Part shown: in pieces, positions 17,188-25,695 of the stretch
Numbering within the stretch: the first letter of the stretch is position 1
Layout: each line of letters opens with the position of its first letter
NCBI RefSeq assembly: GCF_000233715.2
Contig: NC_021184.1
Location: 496,001 to 560,000, forward strand
Origin: Desulfoscipio gibsoniae DSM 7213
Lineage (GTDB): Bacteria; Bacillota; Desulfotomaculia; Desulfotomaculales; Desulfallaceae
Direction: 5' to 3'
DNA length: 64,000 bases
Program-made: the position numbers and the translations under genes
Notes under the pieces: model-generated
What the model saw: only the letters and a program-made list of their open reading frames with translations
Databases searched by the model: none
What the model was told of the DNA's origin: nothing

Positions 17188-18321
17188 TTAGCCTTGATAA
17201 TATAAAAGGAATTTAGTTATTGCATTATTAAATCTTTTTAACACATCCTTCTCCCGGTAAACAATTTTTTCTTCATCAAGTACCGGACGGCCGAAACGGA
17301 AAATACCGTCGTTCTCATAGTGTTCAATTGCCGGTAGGCTCTTTGGGGGAGGCCAGAATTCATTTCCTATAGGGAACGGTGTATGGAATGAAAATGTAAT
17401 ATCAGACAAAGTTTCGCTCGAAACTTCTAGATAATATAATGAATAATAGTTTTTATCAATATCAACAATACATTTATTGCATTTATTTATATATTTTTTA
17501 TTATTATCATAATACTCCATCTTATTGAACCCTAAATTATTCCGAAAATCTTTAAAATCTTCGAAGTGCTTATCGCAAAAACTTATATATATCTTGTCAG
17601 GGCTATCAGGCATGTAAAAAGAAAGCTTGGCAAAAGGTGTTTTTGAGAGTAGTTTTACAGATTTGTTTTTTAGTGTGTAACATATCTGTTCTTTTTCTTG
17701 GTATTCAGTAGTGTATTTTATCGCACGTCTACTTTTAAGATTGTTTTCTTTTGCCCAGCGTGAAATCCAGACTGTCCAATATGCAAGTTCAAAAGTAGCC
17801 GCTAGCTCGGGTGAACCTTTGCAGTACCAGGATACCAGGATTTCCTTCCACTCCTGAGCAAAGCTTTGCCTTAAGTTATCGTGTTTAGTTTTTGTGCGTA
17901 AAGCTTTCTTAGCGGCTGTTTTCCTACTATCGGAAACAGACTTTTGATGTTCCGCACGCCACCTTTCAATAGTATCGGGAGAAAGGAGTTGTATATCCCA
18001 TCGGTTGTAAACCGGATGTGAAAGCACTTTACCGTATTTTTTGAACTGTCGGTATTCCACTACCGAGAGTTTTCCTTCTTCCGTCCAGCGCTTGCGCTCA
18101 GTGGTTGTGCAACTGAGAATTTTTTCTAACTCTGTGGGAAATACTGCAAGTTCTTTTTTAAATGTGTTAAAAAATTTTTTGTACAGAATCTCGTTGTCGC
18201 ATAAAAGTGTTGTTATCTCATTAATAAGGTCATGTTTTTTTAATTTCTTATCGTCATCTTTGCCGAGGAAAGCTAAAAGTCTATCTTTTGTGATAAAATT
18301 AAAATAAATTGTCGATATCAT
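17188..18321 (-). CDS. Hypothetical protein, 377 aa, unrecognised
   Basis: No family recognised. Soluble, basic and Trp/Tyr-rich. An N-terminal Lys-rich region includes LLAFLGKDDDKKLKKHDLI; the middle has TERKRWTEEGKLSVVEYRQF and WKEILVSWYCKGSPELAA; the C-terminal half has a single CNKC pair (NKCNKCIVDIDKNYYSLYYL) and a closing FGRPVLDEEKIVYREKDVL. It lies between a BrnTA toxin-antitoxin pair and decayed DNA, with AT-rich composition, so horizontal acquisition and a mobile or defence role are possible but unproven. Confidence 0.5.
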   Translation of the reverse strand: MISTIYFNFITKDRLLAFLGKDDDKKLKKHDLINEITTLLCDNEILYKKFFNTFKKELAVFPTELEKILSCTTTERKRWTEEGKLSVVEYRQFKKYGKVLSHPVYNRWDIQLLSPDTIERWRAEHQKSVSDSRKTAAKKALRTKTKHDNLRQSFAQEWKEILVSWYCKGSPELAATFELAYWTVWISRWAKENNLKSRRAIKYTTEYQEKEQICYTLKNKSVKLLSKTPFAKLSFYMPDSPDKIYISFCDKHFEDFKDFRNNLGFNKMEYYDNNKKYINKCNKCIVDIDKNYYSLYYLEVSSETLSDITFSFHTPFPIGNEFWPPPKSLPAIEHYENDGIFRFGRPVLDEEKIVYREKDVLKRFNNAITKFLLYYQG

Positions 18322-18496
18322 TATTAAACCCCCTGCTATTGTTCTTTAAGATATTAAGGATTATCTTTCCAGAAAAATTATTTACCAACATTCTGCCAAA
18401 CAAATGTTCTAGTGGCAAGGGATTACTGAGCAAAAGGTAAGTTAAAAGGAAAGCGGACACACCTCCTTCGTATTTTGAACCAAAGGAGAAATAATT

Positions 18497-18528
18497 TTAA
18501 TCATTGCCATGCTGTTGGCAATGATTAA
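18497..18528. repeat. Perfect 13-bp-arm inverted repeat
   Basis: TTAATCATTGCCA (18497-18509), loop TGCTGT, TGGCAATGATTAA (18516-18528). It lies in a 270-bp gap 64 bp upstream of the Fpg fragment. Could be an operator or a bidirectional hairpin; there is no T-run. Nothing else is seen in this gap. Confidence 0.6.
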
Positions 18529-18591
18529 TTGACATTATGGGTACAAGGTGAGGTCAGCTAAGATAATCATTAATATGGAGCGGTGACGTAG

Positions 18592-19197
18592 ATGCCTGAA
18601 TTGTCGGAAATTTTTCAGTTGTCCGAACAGATAAACAGGGAATTTAGGAACCAAATAATCAAAGACGTTCATGTAATCGAGGAAAAGTGTCTTAATATGC
18701 CTGCTGCCGATTTCATCAGCATTTTATCGGACAAGCGGATCGAACATATTACATCCAGGGGGAAGTGGGTTTGTATAAAACTTGAGCAGGATTACCGGCT
18801 TCTTTTAAGCCTTGGTATGGGAGGAAATGTTATCCTGCATGAAAATGATCAAACCTTGCCCGACAAGTATCAGTTAAGAATTGATATCCATGACGGGCGG
18901 TTATTAACTATCGGCTTCTGGTGGTTTGGTTATGTACATGCCGTAAATGGCAGCGATTTAGGAAACCATAAGATGACGGCAAAGCTTGGTCATACACCGA
19001 TCAGGGATTCCGGGTTTACGGAAGAACACTTTGTTGGTCTCCTTAAAGGCAGGAAAGGCTCTGTCAAGAGCTTTTTGCTCAACCAGAACAATATCGCAGG
19101 CATCGGGAACGTATATATTCAAGACATATTGTTCAAGGCAAAGATGCACCCCAACAGGAAACTGCAAACCATCACTTTATCATCCTTACGAGCATAA
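18592..19197 (+). pseudogene. mutM: Formamidopyrimidine-DNA glycosylase, C-terminally truncated
   Basis: 201 codons. It starts MPELSE (Fpg/Nei usually MPELPE; Pro2 and Glu3 are the catalytic pair, and Pro2 is kept). GKWVCIKL and LGMGG of the N-domain and NQNNIAGIGNVYIQD of the H2TH motif are intact. The frame leaves homology after HPNRKLQTI; about 70 residues including the zinc finger are missing, replaced by a transposase relic on the other strand. Without the zinc finger, DNA repair activity is unlikely. Confidence 0.75.
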
Positions 19198-19660
19198 GTA
19201 CCATTTCTCCAGATAACGTCGCAACCACATGAGGGGCAGGTACTGGGTCTTTGAACAAGCTGCCGGCGACTAACCCCGACCGTGATTTGTGAATTATGTG
19301 ATAACTGCTGTAATTGTATCTGCAATTGCTCGTTTATCATTTCTAACTCAGCGTTTCTTTTGATCAGTTGAGCTGTAGGATCTTTTTTAGGGCCTGGTTT
19401 TTTGGGTGACAGTGCTTCTCGTAAAGCAGTCTCGGCCTTGTTGATCCAAATATGGATAGAGTCGCGATCTACCTGAAACTGTCTTTCAAGCTCGGCTATT
19501 TTCCGGCCGGCCCAGTATTGTTTTATAATTAGAGAGGATCAAAATGTCAAGGGCTCGGTCGAGTTTGATTGGCTGGGCTTCATGGATAAACTTGATTAAA
19601 ATGAGGGCCGAAGTAGCTGAATTAAGTAAAAAGAGGAAGGTTTTTCTAACCTTCCTTTTT
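19150..19660 (-). pseudogene. Transposase relic (helix-turn-helix plus zinc ribbon) inside the Fpg gene
   Basis: Minus strand reads a helix-turn-helix segment (WAGRKIAELERQFQVD, DSIHIWINKAETALREA), PKKPGPKKDPTAQ, a coiled stretch and a zinc ribbon (CPSCGCDVIWRNGTY). The upstream part (ILIKFIHEAQPIKLDRALD) is in another frame, so one frameshift is present. It ends in the truncated Fpg gene. No terminal repeats found. The DNA from 19661 to 19776 shows nothing further. Confidence 0.5.
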
Positions 19661-19776
19661 AAACCGGTGCCGTTTTGGGCATGACCGCCTGTTCCTGCAT
19701 CTCTTTTGACCTCCTGTGAGGTGTGTGGGGGACGGGTTTTGCCCACCTCCAAAACGGCTTTTATATACTTAGATAT

Positions 19777-20004
19777 TTATGTTTTAATTTCCTTCTTTTT
19801 CCAAATAAGTCTTTGCCTATTTATGTCTTTTATTATTTCCTTTTTTCTACAAAACCTAAAAGATTGTATTAAGTTTATATAATTAGGCGGTTCTTTGGGG
19901 GATTTTAATAGGATTGCAACTCTAAGATATAACTCTTCGTTTTCATTATTATGCACAGGTCCATAATAGAATATAACTGTCTGTTTTAAGTTTATCCTAG
20001 CGCT
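19777..20004 (-). other. Open frame without start codon, unrecognised gene tail
   Basis: About 73 codons end at 19777 with the C-terminus RQRLIWKKKEIKT. No ATG/GTG/TTG start with a ribosome site is present; a stop precedes the frame near 20010. Probably the surviving 3' end of a gene cut off by rearrangement between the transposase relic and the methyltransferase gene. Confidence 0.25.
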
Positions 20005-20025
20005 TCCAACTTACTTTCGAACTCT

Positions 20026-20700
20026 TTACCAAACTAATGGTATCAAACGATAACGTGTCTTTAAACAATAATCTTTATACCCCGTTAAGTCTCGTAACAG
20101 CACTTCTTCTTCGCCTATTATCCTAAATACATTCATCGGTATACAGAGAAGAGCAGGTATTATGGCCCAATAAGAACCAAGCGCAAGAGGGGTGAACAAT
20201 ATCATTAATACCAGCCCCAGGTACATCGGATGGCGAACTATGGCGTAGGGACCGGTTGTTATAACCCGTTGTTCTTTCTCGACTTGTATAACAGTGGAAG
20301 CATAACTGTTTTCCTTAAAAACTAAGATAATAAATATATAGCCTAGAAAAACAATGGCATTCGCAGCAATAACAAGCCAAACCGGTACAGTCGACCAATG
20401 AAAACGAAAATCAAGGCCTGGTATTACGTAACAGAGGAAATATAAGTTTAAGAAGGCGGGAGGTTTTCTCGTAGTTTCCTTTTCTTTATACTGCATTCGT
20501 CTCGACAAAAGTTCGGGACTTTTTTTTAGAAAATAGATCGCAATAAAAAGCGTCAAGACAGAGAATCCCGACCAAAAAATCCATGCCTCCCAAAACCGTA
20601 ACGAACCTGCGGGCATGAATAAGACAGCGCCCAGCACAATCAAAATTATTATCGGCATAAGAAAGGCTTTTTGCTTTGACAATTTAGTATTATCTTCCAT
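20026..20700 (-). CDS. Isoprenylcysteine carboxyl methyltransferase-like membrane protein
   Basis: 224 aa with about five hydrophobic segments. The C-terminal half carries the ICMT/PEMT SAM-binding pattern GPYAIVRHPMYLG and the ending EEEVLLRDLTGYKDYCLKTR plus YRLIPLVW. Bacterial members methylate unknown acceptors in the membrane. AGGAGG precedes the start. It lies 86 bp downstream of the MerR gene on the same strand and is probably part of its operon. Confidence 0.85.
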   Translation of the reverse strand: MEDNTKLSKQKAFLMPIIILIVLGAVLFMPAGSLRFWEAWIFWSGFSVLTLFIAIYFLKKSPELLSRRMQYKEKETTRKPPAFLNLYFLCYVIPGLDFRFHWSTVPVWLVIAANAIVFLGYIFIILVFKENSYASTVIQVEKEQRVITTGPYAIVRHPMYLGLVLMILFTPLALGSYWAIIPALLCIPMNVFRIIGEEEVLLRDLTGYKDYCLKTRYRLIPLVW

Positions 20701-20786
20701 GAAAATTACCTCCTAATCTTGTCTAGGATCTTCTGGATAAATAAATCAAGAGATATCTTTTCCATCCCTCGGCAGCAATTTACCGG

Positions 20787-21656
20787 CTATTTTTTATTAT
20801 CCTTTAACAAAGCCGGGGGGTCACAATCGCCTGCTAAGTTAGTCCCTGAAGCGAGGTATTTTTGGAGAAGTTGCCCGTGCTTTACCTGGGCCGGCGAGAT
20901 AACGTTCGCCACCATGTCATTATATAAGCTTGCAAGAGGTTTTTTTATTCCCGCTTGTTTGCCTAATATCTCCATTAATTGAGGCATACTTTTGATAAAC
21001 TCGGCAGATTCACGGGCCAGAGCTTCAACCTCCGGATCATCTTCCGACAGTTGGGCCAGCCTGGCAAGACGCGCCCCATAATCTAAGGAGATTTGATATT
21101 CTTGGGGATGTGCCTTAAAAAACTCTGCCAAGGCTCGAAAAGTTTCCTGGTAATCCTCACCCCACTGGAAATCATCCAAGATGCTATACACTTTCCGTTG
21201 CTGATCAAAGAGTTCCGGGCAGGTTCGGGCATATTTTTCGATTTGATCCGGTCCCAGTATATCCATAATCATTTGAAAAGAAGGAGATGCAAAACTATCC
21301 TCGTCCAGGGGAACTGTGTCTTCACTCAGCATCTTTTCAATTTTCGCTATTCTTTCTTCAAGGCTTTTTTTCTCGCTTAGAAGTTCGGCTTGCAAAGACT
21401 GTAAGACTTCCCGCAAGGTTTTGTGGTTGTGTATATCTCCCAAGATTTCTTTGGTGCGCTTCAGATCCAACCCCAGGCATTTTAAATGTTTTATTATCTG
21501 CATACGAGTTAACTCCGCAGGTCCGTATAAGCGGTATCCCCCCGAAGAGCGCTCCGGTTCTTGAAGTAGACCAATCTTATGGTAATAGAGAACGGTTTTT
21601 AATGTACTTCCGGTTAATTTTACAAAATCGCCGATTTTAATTCGATTCTCCACCAC
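20787..21656 (-). CDS. MerR-family transcriptional regulator
   Basis: 289 aa. N-terminal MerR winged helix (IKIGDFVKLTGSTLKTVLYY, GGYRLYGPAEL) followed by a coiled coil (about 85-110) and a long C-terminal helical domain about 115-280 without the metal-binding Cys pattern, suggesting an organic ligand. It reads from a MerR-type promoter with an overlong 19-bp spacer just upstream and is likely autoregulated with the methyltransferase gene. Confidence 0.88.
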   Translation of the reverse strand: MVENRIKIGDFVKLTGSTLKTVLYYHKIGLLQEPERSSGGYRLYGPAELTRMQIIKHLKCLGLDLKRTKEILGDIHNHKTLREVLQSLQAELLSEKKSLEERIAKIEKMLSEDTVPLDEDSFASPSFQMIMDILGPDQIEKYARTCPELFDQQRKVYSILDDFQWGEDYQETFRALAEFFKAHPQEYQISLDYGARLARLAQLSEDDPEVEALARESAEFIKSMPQLMEILGKQAGIKKPLASLYNDMVANVISPAQVKHGQLLQKYLASGTNLAGDCDPPALLKDNKK

Positions 21657-21674
21657 TATCCCGCCTTTCTGATT

Positions 21675-21705
21675 ATTATAAACCCCACCCTAAGGGTCGA
21701 GTCAA
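21675..21705 (-). promoter_or_regulatory. MerR-type promoter with 19-bp spacer
   Basis: Minus strand: TTGACT (21705-21700), 19-bp spacer, TATAAT (21680-21675). The spacer holds the dyad ACCCTTAGGGT. A 19-bp spacer with a centred dyad is the hallmark of promoters twisted open by MerR proteins. Confidence 0.8.
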
Positions 21706-22006
21706 CTTGATTCTTGAAAACATGGATTAGGCCTGACCCTAAGCAAATTTGTCCATCATTCTGCACAGTGAAAACCATCTCATTTGATTGTGAGTAAATT
21801 TTTAGATCTTCAGTTTATTTTACTTTTCATTCTAATGATTAAAATGTGGTCTGCCAATCATGTAAACTTGAATGAGTTTATATTGGACATACTGGAACCC
21901 CATTGTTCTTACCAGAGGAATAAATTAGCATTCAACAAATTTTCATTTCTAGTGGGGACAGATGATCAAGGGACAACCAAAATGGAGAAAGAAGGAGGTT
22001 TATGTC

Positions 22007-22147
22007 ATGAAATTTTCCAAAATAAGTGTTATTTCATTGCTCTTAATCAGCTTAATGGTGGTTATTTCCGGTTGCGGCAACGCAACCGGTACAGCCGAAA
22101 AGGACAATACAGCCGCCAAGGCCGGTCAGCGACAATTATATCTTTGA
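22007..22147 (+). pseudogene. Truncated lipoprotein (signal peptide and lipobox only)
   Basis: 46 codons. AGGAGG precedes an ATG; the product has a lipoprotein signal peptide (KISVISLLLISLMVV) and lipobox ISGC, then a short low-complexity linker and a stop. It looks like the first exported residues of a substrate-binding lipoprotein whose body has been lost. Around 22190-22230 the DNA is a CTAT-rich low-complexity stretch; the 21.7-22.0 kb gap shows nothing else. Confidence 0.5.
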
Positions 22148-22298
22148 CGGGCAATAATATACTGTGTTATCAGTGAGATGGAAAAGCAAATTCCTATCTA
22201 TATCTATCCTATTATCTATTCTATCTATTTTAAGCGTCCGTTGATTGTTGGTTCCATATGTGGTATCATGATATTTAAGAAGGTGGTGATAAAAGGAA

Positions 22299-22547
22299 AT
22301 GACGCAATTAGATAAACTATACACACAGATAGTAAACAATCCAAAAGACGTTAAATCCCAAGACCTGGACAAATTACTCCGACGGTTCGGTTTCGACTGT
22401 AGACAACCACGAAAGGGTTCCAGTCATTTTACATATTACCATCGTAAGCTGCCAGACATCCTCTCAATACCGAAAGAACGCCCTATAAAAGCGGTTTATG
22501 TTAAAAAGGCGATAACCTTGATTAAAAAACTAGAAGAAAAAGGATGA
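22299..22547 (+). CDS. hicA: HicA-type mRNA interferase toxin
   Basis: 82 aa. HicA double-stranded RNA-binding-like fold: LDKLLRRFGFDCRQPRKGSS followed by HFTYYH, with the catalytic His in the GSSHF motif. It cleaves mRNA when free of HicB. It is 9 bp upstream of the hicB-like gene, with GGTGGTGATAAAAGG before the ATG. Confidence 0.85.
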   Translation: MTQLDKLYTQIVNNPKDVKSQDLDKLLRRFGFDCRQPRKGSSHFTYYHRKLPDILSIPKERPIKAVYVKKAITLIKKLEEKG

Positions 22548-22556
22548 TATAGAATA

Positions 22557-22916
22557 ATGAAAAACTTAGATTATTACCTCAATATAGATTTCGAGATTAA
22601 ACTTAAAAAACTTTCCGAGGATGAAGGTGGAGGCTGGCTGGCCGAAATTCCTCTACTTCCCGGTTGTATGTCCGACGGGGAAACACCGGAGGAAGCTGTT
22701 AATAATCTAAATCAAGCTAAAAGGGACTGGATAGAGACCTGCCTGGAGCTGGGACGTTCTGTACCCGAACCCAGAGAGGAATATTCCGGTCAACTCAGGA
22801 TAAGGATACCGAAATCCCTCCACCGTACTCTTGCAGAGAGAGCAAAGGAAGAAAATATCAGCTTAAACCAATACATTAGTTACCAGTTATCTCGTGGAAT
22901 CGGGTATAAACGATAA
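22557..22916 (+). CDS. hicB: HicB-type antitoxin
   Basis: 119 aa. N-terminal HicB partial RNase-H fold (EDEGGGWLAEIPLLPGCMSD, GETPEEAVNNLNQAK) and C-terminal ribbon-helix-helix/Arc-like DNA-binding segment (RIRIPKSLHRTLAERA, NISLNQYISYQL). Neutralises HicA and represses the pair. A terminator follows immediately. Confidence 0.88.
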   Translation: MKNLDYYLNIDFEIKLKKLSEDEGGGWLAEIPLLPGCMSDGETPEEAVNNLNQAKRDWIETCLELGRSVPEPREEYSGQLRIRIPKSLHRTLAERAKEENISLNQYISYQLSRGIGYKR

Positions 22917-22946
22917 AAGGCCGAGCATATAAACTCGGTCTTTTAT
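22917..22946 (+). terminator. Terminator after hicAB
   Basis: GGCCGAG (22919-22925) pairs with CTCGGTC (22934-22940), followed by TTTTATT. Confidence 0.7.
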
Positions 22947-23184
22947 TATCCCTTCCTCTCGGCGTTCTTAATTAGCTTCCTCTCTGGCCTCCCCGTGAAT
23001 ACGGCATCATTTTAGGCCCTGACCCCTGCTATTGCGTATCATGTTAATAATACGCAAAATAGAAGACCGGGTTATGCATGCCCGGCCGGTCCAATTTTTT
23101 GGTATAGTCTCAAATTTTTAGTCCGGTAGCGTCTGTATAAAAGGGCATCCCCCGTCCGTAATACTTAGGGCGAAGGCACTTTTT

Positions 23185-23312
23185 TCATATAAGCTGTAAA
23201 ACGTCGTTATAGGTGATAAATACTATCAGCATCAACAGGAATCCAAACCCCACCATGTGGATAAAATTCTCCCGGGCCGGGTCCACGGGGCGCCTCGCAC
23301 CCCCTCATTACC
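23185..23312 (-). pseudogene. C-terminal relic of RseP-type site-2 protease
   Basis: Minus strand reads ARRPVDPARENFIHMVGFGF then LLMLIVFITYNDVLQLI and stops at 23185. This is the last membrane helix and preceding loop of RseP/site-2 zinc proteases; the catalytic HEXXH and PDZ parts are absent. Between hicAB and this relic there is also a hairpin-T stretch at about 23065-23110 (ACCGGG/CCCGGCCGGT, then TTTTTT) that may be a terminator. Confidence 0.45.
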
Positions 23313-23327
23313 TAGGAACACCAACCG

Positions 23328-23447
23328 CTACATTTTTTTGTTTTTTGTAAGTTGCTCCATTATGACGTGATTCAGTGAACCTACTAAGGGGACGAGGCAG
23401 ACAGCAAAAAACAATGCAATGCCTCTAAGAAACTTATTTTTGAACAT
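23328..23447 (-). CDS. Small single-pass membrane protein, 39 aa
   Basis: ATG at 23447 with GAGGTG 9 nt upstream and a TATAAT box about 20 bp further up. Product: a basic N-terminus (MFKNKFLRG), one hydrophobic helix (IALFFAVCLVPLVG) and a charged tail (EQLTKNKKM). Family not recognised; it could be a small peptide gene or toxin-like peptide. Good translation signals set it apart from the decayed DNA around it. Confidence 0.45.
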   Translation of the reverse strand: MFKNKFLRGIALFFAVCLVPLVGSLNHVIMEQLTKNKKM

Positions 23448-23530
23448 AATAAATCACCTCTTATTTACATTATATACAATTTACCAAATTAAGAACATGT
23501 AATTTTATTGGGGGTGATTTTATTGGGAAG

Positions 23531-23749
23531 TATAAGAAATGGACCAAGAATATGCAACTTGCATTCATATGTCGTATCTCCGGCGATCACATTAGCTTTG
23601 TCATAAGCTCCCTAGCCATTTCACTTTCTATTCTTATAGGCTGTCTTTTCTCAGCCATTGCAATTAAGATTATAAAAAGGTTTCTTACTTCTGTAATTAT
23701 TGGAATAATTATTGGATTATTATATGTACCTATATTCTGTTATAAATGA
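23531..23749 (+). other. Short hydrophobic reading frame, uncertain
   Basis: Frame ending at 23749 with two hydrophobic segments (AISLSILIGCLFSAIAIKII, SVIIGIIIGLLYVPIF). The only start with a ribosome site (GGGGGTG) would be a non-standard ATT near 23523; an internal ATG is at 23552. Either a small membrane protein or a gene remnant. Confidence 0.25.
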
Positions 23750-23779
23750 ACTGCTTATAGGTGTGATTAACGAAATTTC

Positions 23780-23895
23780 CTGCAATATGAAGGTTAAAGA
23801 AGGGTATAAAAAGTTTATCGCAAATTTCTATACTCTGGCATTTAATGGGCTCGTAATTCAATGGATGAAGGGCGGTATGAAGGAAAACCCGACTT
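23780..23895 (+). pseudogene. C-terminal relic of a TetR-family regulator
   Basis: Translation includes EGYKKFIANFYTLAFNGLVI and QWMKGGMKENP, the typical last helices of a TetR/AcrR ligand-binding domain. No DNA-binding half is present and the frame then runs into the antisense antitoxin relic. Confidence 0.45.
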
Positions 23896-24159
23896 TTGCG
23901 ACATCGACCTTCCTCCGCATCCTTGCTATGACTTCATCATGTTCAATCAATTGTTCACCTTCAGCAATCTGCTTTTCTGCAACCAGTAACTTGGATTGAA
24001 TTTGATGCGGGCCTCCATGCGTCGAAATGCCGCATGACTCATTACCACTAAATCGGCTTCCCCATTGCGCGTAAGCACTACTGGCTCGTCAAGTTCATGG
24101 CAGAATTTAGAAAAGGCATTATAATTCTGTCGGATTGTTGTAGACGGTTTAATATGCAT
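23882..24159 (-). pseudogene. Phd/YefM-type antitoxin, frameshifted
   Basis: Starts at an ATG (24159) with AAAGGAG upstream. The first 50 residues (SKFCHELDEPVVLTRNGEAD, LVVMSHAAFRRMEARI) are a classic Phd/YefM N-terminal DNA-binding domain. A one-base frameshift then moves the toxin-binding tail into another frame (QSKLLVAEKQIAEGEQLIEH, DEVIARMRRKVD). The toxin gene that should follow is replaced by the TetR relic. DNA binding may persist; antitoxin function is doubtful. Confidence 0.6.
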
Positions 24160-24905
24160 TATGCAGCTCCTTTCACATGCTATTATTCTAACTATATTTC
24201 ATCGTAATTGTGACATAGGTACATCAGAATGAGAACCGTGACACTCACCCCTGATACTTCCGTAATATTGAAGGAAATAAGATAAAGATAAACCGTAAGG
24301 ATCTACAGGAGATATAAAAACGCAGATAATAATTTAGGTTTACTAAAATCTACTAAAATTAACTTGGAGGGTGGCTTCTAAACTAATGGTCAAATAATCT
24401 CCTATTTACAAAAGAACATTCGTAATAGCGAATATTTTTCTGGGATGGGAGATGGGATTATTATTTATTTTTATATATTACTGGAGGGCTGTCTGCAACT
24501 GTTTCCTGATAGCCAGAGGGATGGGAAAGGTGGCGTCAGGATATTAAAGGTGAAGAATAGGTTTATCAAGCCATTTGGGTGTAGTGAAAAGTGCGGAGTA
24601 GTTGTTGTTTAATCTGTATATGAAGGGAATAAATCCCTGTATAATTAGAGTTTCAAAATATTTGTTCCAAAAGGAATAAAAGACAACATTCCTTCATCCT
24701 ACAAGAAGGGTGCTGTCTTTTGTAATTGAAACAAACGCTATGTTTCGGTTTCGAAGACAATTTAAACATCAGAATGTGAAGGTTGCGGAATCAACACTTA
24801 ACAAATAATAAAGCATATTTCAATACATGGCTTGTTTCAATAAGTAGTATACCCAAAAATATTAAAATAGCAACTGGAAATAATTAAAAAAATAATTAAA
24901 AAATA
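24160..24905. other. Long intergenic region upstream of the cas operon
   Basis: No gene supported in about 750 bp. It holds one hairpin with arms AAAAGACAACA (24678-24688) and TGCTGTCTTTT (24711-24721), one mismatch, ending in TTTTG, that may insulate the cas promoter. The rest is AT-rich with short direct repeats (CTACTAAAATCTACTAAAAT near 24343). Confidence 0.5.
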
Positions 24906-24934
24906 TTGACGTATTTTGCTATATACGGTATTGT
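24906..24934 (+). promoter_or_regulatory. Probable promoter of the cas operon
   Basis: TTGACG (24906-24911), 17-bp spacer, TATTGT (24929-24934), 59 bp before the cas6 start. This is the only good sigma-A type match in front of the operon. Confidence 0.6.
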
Positions 24935-24992
24935 CTTATATGGTTATTGATGCAACTAAACAAATATTATAGCATTGAAAGAAGGTGAGAAA

Positions 24993-25691
24993 ATGACGCA
25001 TTACTACTATGAGATCTTATCGACTGTTCGATTTAACCAAGATGTATTCGCAAGTGAGGTGCAGTCTGCTTTGGCACATCTTACCAACAACAGCATGATA
25101 TTTGATGAACAACTAAAGGAGCTTCATCATCAGAATACATTTAAGCACTACGTATTCTGTGCACCCTATCCCCTGGAGGCTGACCGGATCTACCGCAAAG
25201 GAAGAATGTACTGCTTCCACTTGCGTACGCTGAGCCTGGAGTTTGCTCTTAAAATGAAAAAATATTTACCAAAGGCAAAAGGCACAGTTAAGGTTATTTC
25301 AACCGAATTAAATAATTATATTAAAAAGCCTATCACGGAGCTGGTTACATTAACGCCTATTATTTGCACATATAATAATCGCTGCTGGCTGCCGGAGAAT
25401 GGCCTTGGGCTTCTGTCTGAGCGCATACATGTGAATGCGTTAAAAAAGTGTAAAGCTTTGGATGCATCTTTTACTGCGCCGGAAGAACTTTTTTTTGAGC
25501 ATATTGAAATGCTTAATAAAAAACCAATAGTTACCAGCTATAAAGGAAAAGGAGCTATCCTGCTAGGCCATAAAGTGCGGCTGAGAATAAAGCCCTATCC
25601 TTGGGCCCAGCAGTTGGCCTTCATTGCTTTGGCGGTAGGCTTGTTGGAAAAAAATGGACTGGGATTTGGCTACTGTATTGCCGGGAGGTGA
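24993..25691 (+). CDS. cas6: CRISPR-associated endoribonuclease Cas6
   Basis: 232 aa; ATG at 24993 with GAAGGTGAG just upstream (an in-frame start at 24975 is less likely). Two ferredoxin-like halves; the C-terminal glycine-rich loop is NGLGFGYC. Cas6 cuts the pre-crRNA within each repeat. Because the repeats end in ATTGAAAT, the expected 5' handle of the crRNA is that octamer (inference from other type I-B systems). First gene of the eight-gene operon; 4 bp from cas8b. Confidence 0.9.
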   Translation: MTHYYYEILSTVRFNQDVFASEVQSALAHLTNNSMIFDEQLKELHHQNTFKHYVFCAPYPLEADRIYRKGRMYCFHLRTLSLEFALKMKKYLPKAKGTVKVISTELNNYIKKPITELVTLTPIICTYNNRCWLPENGLGLLSERIHVNALKKCKALDASFTAPEELFFEHIEMLNKKPIVTSYKGKGAILLGHKVRLRIKPYPWAQQLAFIALAVGLLEKNGLGFGYCIAGR

Positions 25692-25695
25692 AACA

